A DNA stretch of 64,000 nt. Source: Nipponacmea schrenckii. Lineage: Eukaryota; Mollusca; Gastropoda; Lottiidae. Below, piece by piece: positions 42,080 through 52,619 of the stretch. Position 1 is the stretch's first letter. Each line of letters starts with the position of its first letter. The notes beneath the pieces were generated by a model, which worked only from the letters and a program-made list of their open reading frames with translations, was not told the origin of the DNA and did not search any database. A program made the translations under genes and the position numbers. The stretch covers positions 31,502,602-31,566,601 of the forward strand of contig JAUJPP010000003.1 of NCBI GenBank assembly GCA_030562195.1, read 5' to 3'.

Positions 42080-43640
42080 TTAACTTAACTTCCATTGAAG
42101 CAAGGCAGAACATAGACACCATTAAAACTTTTGACTTCCACAAAATCAATTCCCAAATATCCTTCAATTCATTAAGGCTTAAACAGTATATGCCTATAAG
42201 TAAGTGACAAATATCAATTTAAGATCAACAAAAAGAGGACAGAACATAGACACTATCAAAAATTCAGGCTTACACAAAATAAATTCCCCAAATCCATCAA
42301 TGAATCAAGTCTAAAATAGTACGTGCCCATCAATAAGTGAAATTTTTATACGCCCACATTACGATGTGGTCGTATATTGTCGTCGCCCCTGTACGTCCGT
42401 CCGGACGTCCGTCCACAATTTCTTGTGGGTGCTCTAGAGGCAACAATTTTTTTCCGATCTTCTCGAAACTTGGTATGTGTCTTTATCACCATAAGATCTC
42501 AGTTCCTTTCGAAATTCAGCTTCGCAACTTTTACGGTTAGTGAGTTATGCCCCCTGAAATAGCGAAAATTCGTCAAATTTTGCTTGTGGGTGCTCTAGAG
42601 GCAACAATTTTTTTCTGATCTTTATGAAACTTGGTATGTGTCTTTATCAACATAAGGTCTCGTTTCTTTTCGAAATTCAGCTTCGCAACTTTTACGGTTA
42701 GTTAGTTATGCCCCCTGAAATAGAGAAAATTCATAAAATTTTGCTTGTGGGTGCTCTAGATGCAACAATTTTTTTTTTCGATCTTTATGAAACTTGGTAT
42801 ATGTCTTTATCACCATAAGATCTCAGTTCCTTTTGAAATTCAGTTTCGCAACTTTTACGATTGGTGACTTATACTCTCTGAATTAGGAAATAATTTGGCT
42901 TGTAGGTGCTTTAGAGGTTACAATTTTTTTCTGATCTTTACAAAACTTCGTTTGTGTTTTAGTTTTATTTTATACACAAAGTTGGCTTCTGGTGGGCGTA
43001 TAAGCCTTTCGGGCGTCCGCTCGTTTAATTTAAGTTCATAAGGAAAGAGGGCGGAACATAAATACATTTCAAATTCCGGCCAAAACAAAATAAATTCCTA
43101 ATATATCCATCAATGAATCAAGTCTAAAATAATACATGCCTATCAATAAGGGAAATTTTTAATTTAAGTTCAGAAGGAAAGAGGGCAGAACATAAAAACC
43201 ATTTCAAATTCAGGCCTACACAAAATAAATTCCTAAAATATCCATCAATGAATCGAGTCTAAAATAGTATATGCCTATCAGTAAGTGAAAAATATCAATT
43301 TAACATCAACAAAAAGAGAGCAGAGCATAGACACCATCAAAAATTCAGGCTTACATAAAATAAATTCTCAAAATATCTATCAATGAATAAGGTCTAAAAT
43401 ATTACAACTTAGGCCTACCCATCAATAACTGATATTTTTTATTTAAGTTTAACAGAAAGAAGGTATAACATAGACAACATTATAGATCTAGGTCTACGCA
43501 AAATCAATTCCCATAATATCCATCAATAAATCAAGTTTACATGCCAATCAATAATTGAACAATATTAATTCAAGTTCAATTGAAAGAAGGTAAAACATAG
43601 ACAATAAAAGATATAGACCTGCACAAAATAAACTTACCTA
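42080..43640. repeat. Tandem array of about 120-bp units, interrupted
   Basis: Units share CAGAACATAGACACCAT, ACACAAAATAAATTCC, ATCCATCAATGAATCAAGTC, AAAATAGTA and CCTATCAATAAGTGAAA. About two or three units precede and five follow the inserted element at 42350-43010. Units drift at the right end. It lies inside the 10.6-kb transposon, upstream of its gene. Confidence 0.75.
42350..43010. mobile_element. TACGCCC-family short element inserted in the 120-bp array
   Basis: Left end TATACGCCCACATTACG at 42350 and right end GGTGGGCGTATAAG near 43005 are inverted. A TACGTCCGTCC tract lies after the left end. Inside, a 162-bp unit (CTTGTGGGTGCTCTAGA, GAAACTTGGTATGTGTC, ACTTTTACGGTTAGT) is repeated three times, at 42422, 42584 and 42746, with a decayed fourth. 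Confidence 0.75.
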
Positions 43641-44084
43641 TTAAGCAAAATGAACTCTTCCACATATGCATTGAAACTTGAAACTAAGAAACGATAAAAT
43701 CAGCCAGAATTTTTGCGCAAATAAATTAAGAGATCATCACCAAAATTTATACAGATCATCTTTATAATGGTACTAATTAACATACAAAAAATAAAAATTC
43801 ATCTATTGAAAATTGTTGGCTGTGGAGTGAGTAGAACAAACAAATTGTGAAAAAGACAGAAAGGATGATCACAATATACTTCATGTGGACGTATCAAAAT
43901 TAATACTTATAGTCAATTACTCCTTTTTTCATCAAATTTCTAAAGATTTTTTTAATCATTCATAGGCCAATTCTTCACACATTACTTATAATTTTGATCA
44001 AAGGGAACATGTATAGTCTAAATATTTTGTGATATCGATTGATAATTGAAAAACGGATTTATATTTTAGGTATTCAAAATACCA

Positions 44085-47000
44085 CAGATTCCAAAAATAC
44101 CAAAAGTGTCGCCGAAAGTTGCAAAATATGGCATACAGTGCATCAATCCTGTTCAAATCAAATGGAAGACACTAATAGGTTCAGGCAGTTATGGTAAAAT
44201 TTACAATGGTATTTACAACAATTCGCCTGTTGCCTTAAAGTATTTGTCAAATGTTGAGGATGACCAAATATTGAAGGAAGCCGGATTCCTTTCAAAACTG
44301 GAACATCCAAATATTGTTAAGTTTTTTGGGATGTGTCCTGAAGAAAAAACGATTGTGCTGGAATATTTGTGTTTTAGTTTAGTTCCGTTTGGATCAAATT
44401 GAGTTGTAAATAATCTGGAAGAATTACTTGGGGAACTAAATAAATGCAACATGATTGGCTTCGAACATTTAATTCCTATTATTGCCAAACATGTGGTTTC
44501 TGGATTGACATACTTGCATAATGAAGGCGTAGCCCACAGAGACATAAAGCCAGGAAACATTATCGTGTCAAATCAGCACATGACTAACAGAAACATGGAA
44601 TCAGAATGGAAGTTAAACCCAATTACAGCCAAACTTACCGATTTCGGAGAGAGTTGGGGAAAAATTACAACAACTTCATCAATTACACAAACACATACTC
44701 TCAATGCATTTAAAGGAACTATGGCCTTCATGGCACCTGAGGTTATAGAATCTAGAGGTATTGTTCGGCGAACATCCGAAGGTGACATGCAAAAGTCTGA
44801 TGTATGGAGTTTAGGAATGTTATTTTTCTGCCTACTAAATCCTTCTTATAAAGCACCTTATTACAAGGAATACAAAAAGCAGCATTTACCGTGGGAAGAT
44901 TTTATAAAGATGCAAATCTTTGGTCCATCACTCCCAGAAAATTGTGAAACGTATAATTATTTGCATGTAACTGATTGGATTGGAGTGTTTGAAGCTTACA
45001 AAGCATGTTTAAAGAATGATCCAAAAGAAAGAAGTAGTCTTGGCAATTTATGGAATATTCTGGAAGAAACCATTTTGCCACATTTTTACCAATTAAGATG
45101 TCATCAAGGGTCAGTGCTAGAACTATCACAAAAAAAAAGTTTGAATTCCGATACTATATTTGAAATACCTTTAAATGACGGCACAAATGCGTGCACATTT
45201 TTAACATTAAAAATTGCAGAGTTTTTGCTAAACTTGGAATTTACTGCATGGGAAACTTTAGTAAAACCGATTGAATGTATTATAAAATATTTTCCCCAGG
45301 ACATAAATCCAATAAGGGATATTGAAAAACATTACGAAGTAGGAGAGGCGTTGCAAATTCTACATATTAATGGATATTTAAAAGACATTGAAGTGAACTT
45401 TATATGTGAGAGTTGTGATGTTTTCTCTGATGATGGTAAACAAGATTTGTTGAGTGTATTAAAGAATTCTCGCGATGTTTATGCAGTGACTGTTCCACCA
45501 TACACATTTTTGGTTGGTTGGTTACACGACTCCTATATTTGTATTGACACTCATGTCATAGATACGTGTGTTGGAGGGAACAATAACGGAATCATTGTGA
45601 TATTTTCAAATTATGTTCATGCAGCAAGATGGATTTGGAAACGACTTGTTGCCAGTGGTATTCGAAGAGCACCTGTTCAAATGGTAAAGGTAATTATTTC
45701 TGATCCAAAAAGTTATCCCCATTCACCTTTACATCACACAACTTTTGAATATAACACATCCGTTTACCAAACATCCAATGAAGAACCTAAACTTGAATAC
45801 AACAATGCTTCTGAAGACCATAGAACCACTAAACACCCTACAACCACTAAAGACCCCACAATTGTATATCACACACCGATTCACGTCCAGTCGCCTGTAA
45901 AAAACACAATTCAAGATAAAACACTCGTGGACCTACACCACCAAACTATACGAGAACAAATCCCTATATCGACCATTGTAGATCATTCTTCCGTTAACCA
46001 ACACAGTCCTGAATCTTCATCTTTTTACCTTGAGCCTAAAATGGATCCGAAGAAATCTAATAGTTGTAATTTTTGGAATAATAAACCAGTGAAATATTTC
46101 GGACTAAAAAGATTACCTTATATTCCATTCGTCACCAAGAAACTTTCTCACTCTGAGTTGATGGCATTAGTCATGTCCAAAGCGGCAAAATGTGTCGGCG
46201 TACCACAAGGATGTAGAAAAAATTCAGTATTTTTAATTGATAACAGATCTTTAAAGGATCCAACTGATTTAAAAAGTGACTTAAATGGCACTTTTTCTAA
46301 ATCTATTGAGGTAAAAACCATGACAGTGATAGTTTCAGAGATCAGTGGTGTCTTCTCTGTACATGCCAAACACAGATCAAAGGTTGAATTGGATACACCC
46401 CATTTGTATCTCAATGTTCATAGAGTTAAAAATGTACATGGACTGATTAGAAATATATCATATTTCTTTGATAAGGCCGAAGAAATACTTAACAGTGCTA
46501 TCGTTGTTCAATATATTGTTGATCAAGCTGTTGCTGGTGAAGTAGACGAGGTAACGTTTGAAGTTAAATCGCATGGAAATAGAAACGTTTCTGAAAAATC
46601 TACCCCGTTTCATCCAGTTAAAAAAAGCACGATAAGTGCTATAAAAATTGACTCAAGGCTAGGTAAACGCGGATCAAGTTCTATCTATTCAGAATCAATG
46701 TCCAAGACTGATGGTATTAGAGATTTCGGCGATTTTCCACGTTCAAAGAAACAGATAGCAGATATAGCAAACAAGACCCCAGGTCACTCTAAAACAACTG
46801 CTATGGACGAAGTTGAGGCATTGTTAGCTTTTAATCACGAATTAGAGGGCGATCAGGTTATCTGGCACCATAGCGATTTACCGTCCGACCTATGGGTATT
46901 AGGTACACGAAGAATGATCTTTAATTTGAAAGTTTATACCGGCCAACCAATCTCTGTCGATCCCACTTTTAACTATGGAAAATACGAAGTAACACCATTC

Positions 47001-47903
47001 ACATATCGTCATCCACTTATCCAGTCTAAATCCAAGCATACCAGTGAATGGGTTAATGCTGTAATGATAGGACCTACAGTAATTCAGCATTCTAAAGCTG
47101 AGGATGTTTATGACGGAGCTTTTAGAGTGATTGCGCACAAAACTGGACTGAAAGATGCCAAAATTGGAATTTTAACAGATGGGGAACAGGCGTTAATCAA
47201 TGCCCTCAAACCGAATTTCCCCAAAGCCGTTCACATGAGATGCACAAACCACTTTAAAAGTAACTGCAAAGAGTTTCTTTTGCAAAAGGGGATTAGCGGA
47301 TCATCGCAAGAAGTATGTCTAGATATGATATTTGGCGAGAATGGAATTATTGAAGCAGAAAATAAGAAGCAATTGCATACGGAGCTAAAAAATCTGGAAC
47401 AAATTTTACTTGAACTTGGAGAAGAAGGAAGACTTTTTTTCGAATACATAAAAGATAGAGAAAAGTCTGTTCTTAGAAAACTTATACGAGACAACAGACG
47501 GAACGGTGGGATGGAGGAACAGCATGGTATCCCTGTAAGAGTTTACACAAACCAAAGCGAAACCTGCAACTCCATGTTGGCGGCAAAAAAGAAGGCTTTA
47601 GGTTATACCAAAAAGGACGATCTATCAAAAAGCACCTTCATTAAAGAAATATGGTTGGATTTGGTAAAATCACAAGATATAGAACTTGAAAAAGCACTCT
47701 ATGGCCAAAGTGAACGTTTTAGATTAATTCCAGCAGCAAAGTATTTACAGGTAGAAATAGAAGATTGGTATCAGTTAACTGGTACACAGAAGAGAAGGTT
47801 AGTGCATACTAATTTATATGATTTATCCCATAATCCCTTAGTGCCGTTTATTTGGCATAATGGTTTTCTTTCAGACGATTTCTGCGCGGTTATCAGATTA
47901 TGA
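44085..47903 (+). pseudogene. Protein kinase - papain-like protease-like region - MULE transposase (one TGA)
   Basis: The frame opens after an ATATTTTAG acceptor near 44070; codons run to 47903 with a single TGA at 44400-44402. The kinase has IGSGSYGKIY (44175-44204), VALK Lys at 44238, HRDIKPGN (44535-44558), DFG at 44640-44648 and MAPEV near 44730. Residues at 45150-45690 look like a cysteine protease: GTNACTFL (Cys 45192-45194) and CIDTHVI (Asp 45546, His 45552), spaced as in C76/OTU-like enzymes. A Thr/His/Pro-rich linker and a basic region precede the MULE DDE core: SVDPTFNYG (Asp 46959-46961), LTDGEQALI (Asp 47178-47180), NQSETCNSML (Glu 47559-47561). The start exon upstream was not found. 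All domains are collinear on one strand of the transposon. Kinase and protease roles in transposition are unknown. Confidence 0.85.
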
Positions 47904-48868
47904 AACGCTCACCCTTAAAAACTGTTGAGTGTATATTTCCGTCACGTGAGTCCTTCGGTCCATTATTTTGTCCACTACAGCTTTGGTCCCATATTAATGA
48001 ATCCCGATATGTTTCTCGATAAGATGTCGAAAAAGTTCAATTTTCGTGTACGTGCTTTGAAGTTATTGCCTTAAACTCAGCCAAAATACATCAGATTCTC
48101 ATTGATTATATTTACTATTTAAAGTATTCAGTTTTTATTCCATTTTAATATAACTTTTCTTGTCATCCAATAATTTATCCAATAATTTATTATTGATTGT
48201 CAGTGATAGAGTTGGGCTTTAGATTTCGCTGCTGTGTGGGATTATTTCAACGCTTTGAATTGCTATCTTTTCATTACTGTCAAAAGTTGATATTAATTTG
48301 TGGGAGATTAGTACATCGAAGGAAATATGTTAGTATGCTGGTTAGGCTTGGATGATCACTTTCTTATGCCCAATTGTACTCCGTATGAAGTATTGCAGTA
48401 TTGTTCGAAAATCTGGCAGCAGACAGTTGATATCGAGAAAAAAATCTTCTGAAGAACATTTTATGCATTTTTTTAAATGAAGGTTTTTTTTTTAAAGGAA
48501 TACAAAATTGAATTTCCAGACAACATGTAATGTTTCAGTTGAAACATAAGCATTGATAGATTTTTCTTATTTGCAGCATTATAAAATAGAATGAAAAACG
48601 AAATATCTATATTCTAGACAGACCAAAAAGTTACAATAAGAGATAGCTCAAATAACTTATTCAAAGTTTATTCAATTATATTTTAGAGAAAAATGGATGG
48701 ATTTGGAAATTGTTTCAATGATGTTCTTTGTAACTCGTGATTTTCTCTCTGTTATCATATAGATTTTAAAATGTATTCTTTTAACACACATTCATGTATT
48801 TCTCCTTCTTATATCCATAAAAATTAAGTAAAAATACAGTTATTTATTAATTAATATATTTTTTTCAG
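47904..48868. other. Probable intron between transposase and SWIM exons
   Basis: AT-rich, non-coding, ends with a polypyrimidine tract and TTTTTTTCAG at about 48860-48870 immediately before the SWIM exon. The donor was not identified with certainty; GTGAGT near 47945 lies beyond the TGA, and an in-frame GTATCA near 47766 is another candidate. Confidence 0.55.
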
Positions 48869-48869
48869 T

Positions 48870-49775
48870 TATGTAGAAGATTTTAATGCTATGAGTTACA
48901 CAGATATTCAAACCAACAAAGCGATAGTTTTGAAAGAAGATTCATCGGATATGAGTCGCCAAGTAAAAGAAAAACTTTCAGTTAGCCTTCCCCGGTCATT
49001 ACCCTTTGTTCCCCATGCAAGTTTGCTCGAAAAGAAAGCAGAAGACTTGCTTAACTCGCCCAATACGATCTCTATAGCCCCAACACACGACGTAGTAGAT
49101 AATAATAAGATTTCATATCTTGTGGCAGGGAATAATACCACATACTCTGTTACTTTAAGAAATGATACGGTAACTTGTAAATGTAAATCTTTTAGGTATT
49201 TAAATATATGTAGTCATTCTGTCGCTATTGCGGAAAAACATCATGTATTAAGATTACATATTAGTAAGGTTAAAGTTCATAAGAGAAACTCGTTAACATA
49301 TCCCGTTGACCAGCACGGTTCGGGGAGGAAAGGCAACGCCATTAGACAAAAAAGATTTTATAGGCCAACAGGAAGCCCACCAAAGAAAGGTCTTTTCACA
49401 AAGATTTGGCACAATAATGAGCCCTTTCTCATTTTGAAATCTAATACAATTACACCCAACAAATCGCATTGTCAACAATGTAATAATGAGTTTCCCAGAG
49501 GAGCGTTATCTATAATTCTATATGATATCGTATTAAGCCATTCGGAGCGATGGGAGTATTTAAACAGAGATAGAACTAGTTTGGACGATCCAAAATATCT
49601 ACCTTCCCCTGCTGGCAAAATGAGCACAAAGTACTATTGTGTCAGAAAAGAATGCATTTTTCAGAGGTTCCCATATTTTACCCCATCATTAATTCAGCCT
49701 TCTGTTGATTTTGAATTAAGAGAAAGTCATTTTAAATTGTTAAAGGAAGAATTGGATTATAATCCAATAAATTAA
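48870..49775 (+). CDS. SWIM zinc-finger C-terminal exon of the MULE-type transposase
   Basis: Open from the acceptor (YVEDFNAMSYTDI) to a TAA at 49773-49775, about 300 codons. VTCKCKSFRYLNICSHSVAI (near 49171-49230) is a CxC...CxH SWIM finger, the domain that regularly follows MULE cores and binds DNA. A second metal-site-like module follows: SHCQQCNNEF near 49465 and YYCVRKECIF near 49635, C-x2-C and C-x4-C, with the DIVLSHSERWEYLN helix between. It lies on the strand and in the direction of the kinase-MULE gene, so I read it as its last exon; the phase of the junction was not proven. No stop or frameshift is present. Confidence 0.8.
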   Translation, partial: YVEDFNAMSYTDIQTNKAIVLKEDSSDMSRQVKEKLSVSLPRSLPFVPHASLLEKKAEDLLNSPNTISIAPTHDVVDNNKISYLVAGNNTTYSVTLRNDTVTCKCKSFRYLNICSHSVAIAEKHHVLRLHISKVKVHKRNSLTYPVDQHGSGRKGNAIRQKRFYRPTGSPPKKGLFTKIWHNNEPFLILKSNTITPNKSHCQQCNNEFPRGALSIILYDIVLSHSERWEYLNRDRTSLDDPKYLPSPAGKMSTKYYCVRKECIFQRFPYFTPSLIQPSVDFELRESHFKLLKEELDYNPIN

Positions 49776-49996
49776 TATCGATATAATCAATATGTATTTC
49801 GTTTGAAACTATCTTTGTTATTCAGTCTAAATTATGATCATATGTAACAGTAAAAACCTGTGTCAGTTTAACAGTAAAATACCCTATATTAAATATTTTG
49901 GACATAAATTGTGTTTATCTTTCAGTACAGCTCATAATGTTGGCGTATATTGTCCTTATCCCATCCTGTCTTCTCTCAAAACTTGACTAGTTTTCA

Positions 49997-50525
49997 TACC
50001 CCCACATGAAATGTGAGCGTGCTCAGTCGGTCTCTCATGCCGTCCACAAATGGCTTGTTAACACTCTACAGGTCAGAGTTTATTACGGATTTTCAGTATA
50101 CTTGTTTATTACCACCCAAAGTGGAACCCTTTTGTTTTTGGTTCCATTTCTAAAAAAAACTGGAATCCTGGCAATCTCAGAACTAGAACATAAGCGAGTG
50201 AAATGTTGAGTTTTGGATGGATGTTAACGAAACTTTGTATACTTGTTTATAACCACCCAAAGAAGAATCTTTTTGATTTGTGTCCGAAAACAATTCCGAA
50301 AACAATTCCTAGAATTCTGGAACTCTTAAACTTATAATTAAAAAACGAGTCAAATTTAGAGCTAGTTAACACTTTACAGGTCAGATTTTTTTATGGATTT
50401 TCACGGAACTTGGTATACTAGTTTTTTACCACCCAAGGAAGAACCCTATTAATTTTGGAAAAAAATTCTTGGAATTCTGGAACTCAGAATTTGACGTCAA
50501 ATGTTGAGCTTGTTAATATTCTACA
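49997..50525. repeat. Degenerate tandem repeat next to the right TIR
   Basis: Begins TTTTCATACCCCCACATGAA. Units with GTTAACACTCTACAGGTCAG, GGATTTTCA, GTATACTTGTTTATAACCACC and TGGAATCCTGG-type blocks recur at about 50057, 50366 and, cut, 50512. It resembles the TACGCCC-family elements and appears to have inserted beside or been captured by the transposon. Confidence 0.6.
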
Positions 50526-50532
50526 GGTCATA

Positions 50533-51039
50533 GTGAAACACAATTCATTTTCGAAATAAGACGCTCACACCTTCACACACGCGCTCTCCAATTCTAGACT
50601 ATGCCTATCAATGTAAAATTTATATATTTACCACTCATCTTAACGAGTTTCAAGAAGGCCAGTTTTTCTTAAAAAAATGTCCGAATTTTGAACTATGTCC
50701 GTGTTTTCGATTTCTGCCCATTCGATAAACGAAAACCCGGACTTCGCGGACAAATTTTGTCCGAATTTCATCATGTCCGGGTTTTCGAAAATAGCCTACA
50801 TTAAAAAACGAAAACTCGGACGCCGGACAAAATATGTCCGAGTTTTCTTTTGTCCGTGTTTTCGATTTTTGGCTATGGCCAAAACGAAAACCCGGACATA
50901 ACGGACATTTTTTGTCCGTCATGTCCGTGTTTTCGTTTCAAGCATGGGCAAAAATCGAAAACCCGGACATTAGAAAACTCGGACATATTTTGTCCGTGAT
51001 GTCCGTGATGTCCGCGATGTCCGTGTTTTCGACCTCACC
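50533..51039. repeat. Right terminal inverted repeat (507 bp) of the 10.6-kb transposon
   Basis: Inverse of the left TIR with extra GGACAT modules around 50830-50960. The outer end is GATGTCCGTGTTTTCGACCT followed by CACC at 51039. The extra length suggests module gain in this copy or loss in the other. Confidence 0.9.
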
Positions 51040-51042
51040 AAT

Positions 51043-52484
51043 GACTGTGTATATAAGAGTGTGTTTGTAAGATATTGAGTTAGTTACAGTAAAATTATAG
51101 AAGTAAAACAATAGTGTGTTTTTAACCCAATGTGGCAAGTCTGTGTTACAGGAAGTTATCCGCTACAAATATTCTTTTATTAAAAGATATATCTCTGATA
51201 TATAGAGTGTCACTTTCACGAAATTTACGTTTTTCCCGGAAGTGATCAAGTGTTCCCAGTATTTTGATCGATCATGCTGTGTTTGGGATGTGCAATTCGA
51301 ACTAGTATGTTTGCCTACTTAAAAAATCACTAAATGTTTGAAACAACATAGAAGAAAAACTAAACAATGTTGAAGATTAGATTTTGGGGAAGGGAGGGAT
51401 TGATTCTCCCAGATGTATAGGCCAAGGGTATGTCCACCGTAAGCATCTGTATCATATGCAAGGACGGCTACGGACTGATGAAGTCAAACGTTTGATGACG
51501 TTGGGAGGGTGCATTGCCATTCCTGTAGAAGACGTCGTTTCAATTCGCCATAATATTATCGCATAGCCATCATTGCAAAATATTAATCAAGCTAAACTCA
51601 TATTAATCATTCATATTTGACATGATTTTCTAAATATCTCTTTAGATTAGCTTTTGGTAAGGTAATTTTTTCGAATGGGACACAGTAGACATTGTGTTAA
51701 AATTGTGTTAGAATTTCTCTTTCAAACAATGAAACCAATCTATACTGTAAAAGCAAATTTGGTACTAGTTTAACATATTAATTAACTTACCTTTCCATTT
51801 AAACGTTCATCCTATTATGCATTCAGCTAAAATATAATTTGTACTTGAACTATTCCATTATATTTCAGTAGTGAACTTAAGCAGTACTCTTTTAAAGACT
51901 ATCAAATTTTCAGAGCAAGAGTATTCTAAATGGTCCAAGAGCATAATATGGAAGTGGAAAAACATGAAATTGTAAAGTTAAGCTCATAATCTTCTTGAGT
52001 TGAGGAGAAACCAAAATATGATGTTAAAATTGAGACTTGTATTAGTTTCAAAAGAAAATAATAGATGGCCATCACAACAAAACCTAAATTACGCAACTTA
52101 TTTTTTTTTCTCAGCTTAAATTTTAATCAAAACATGATAAATTTTTATTTTCACAAAATATATAGAACATAGAATAAGATTTTTTTTTTTTTGATTTTTT
52201 CTTATCTATTGTTCTGTGGATTTTCAATACGCAAATTATATACTATATCACTTTATTGTAGTTTGATTTTGCTATTATTACTTTAGGAGTTGTTTCCCTT
52301 TAACTGCGATTGAAATAACTGTGAGGTTGTTTTTTTCTGTGTAGGCCCTATGAATAGATAAAAGGTAGTTCGGGGGAGTAGCCTACTGCGGAGTGGATAT
52401 TGGGCTTTCTCTTAAATTGAGAGGTACTCATTGTACCTCCGTGCAATGCTTCGAATTACAGTACTCCGAAGACTTATTATGGAC
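51043..52484. other. Spacer between transposon and LINE
   Basis: AT-rich, with T-runs near 52100 and 52185. A short block near 51385-51420 is an inverted copy of the repeat piece at 13.49 kb. No genes recognised. Confidence 0.45.
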
Positions 52485-52619
52485 TTTAGTCTTTACTTTA
52501 GTCTTTATTATTAAAGGTACTAAGTCATTTAGACTTTTACACCACAACATATATACAATACAGTCATCAAACCAATTGAAGATCATTTCATAGCGTGGTA
52601 AAGAAATTTAGATAAATTC

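Larger units (their letters stand above)
40444..51039 (+). mobile_element. 10.6-kb DNA transposon encoding kinase, protease-like domain, MULE transposase and SWIM finger
   Basis: Bounded by long inverted repeats: left 40444-40823 and right 50533-51039. Read inward, both start GGTGAGGTCGAAAACACGGA, and both end inside at TTGTGTTTCAC. AAT precedes the left end and follows the right end, the only candidate target duplication; a 9-bp one, usual for MULEs, is not visible. The plus-strand gene at about 44085-49775 fills the right half. The left half (40.8-44.1 kb) has a 120-bp tandem array and a TACGCCC-family insertion. The shared TIRs and the central transposase make it a genuine mobile unit. I know of no named element with this four-part coding layout, though single parts occur in other MULEs. 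Confidence 0.85.

Noticed and set aside
42337..42562. Small ORFs with SGRPSTIS-type sequence
   Set aside because: Translation of the GTCCGTCC tract at the end of a short element.
50650..51138. Short Lys/Gly/His-rich ORFs in the right TIR
   Set aside because: They are translations of the GGACAT/GAAAAC modules, present in several frames and in both TIRs.
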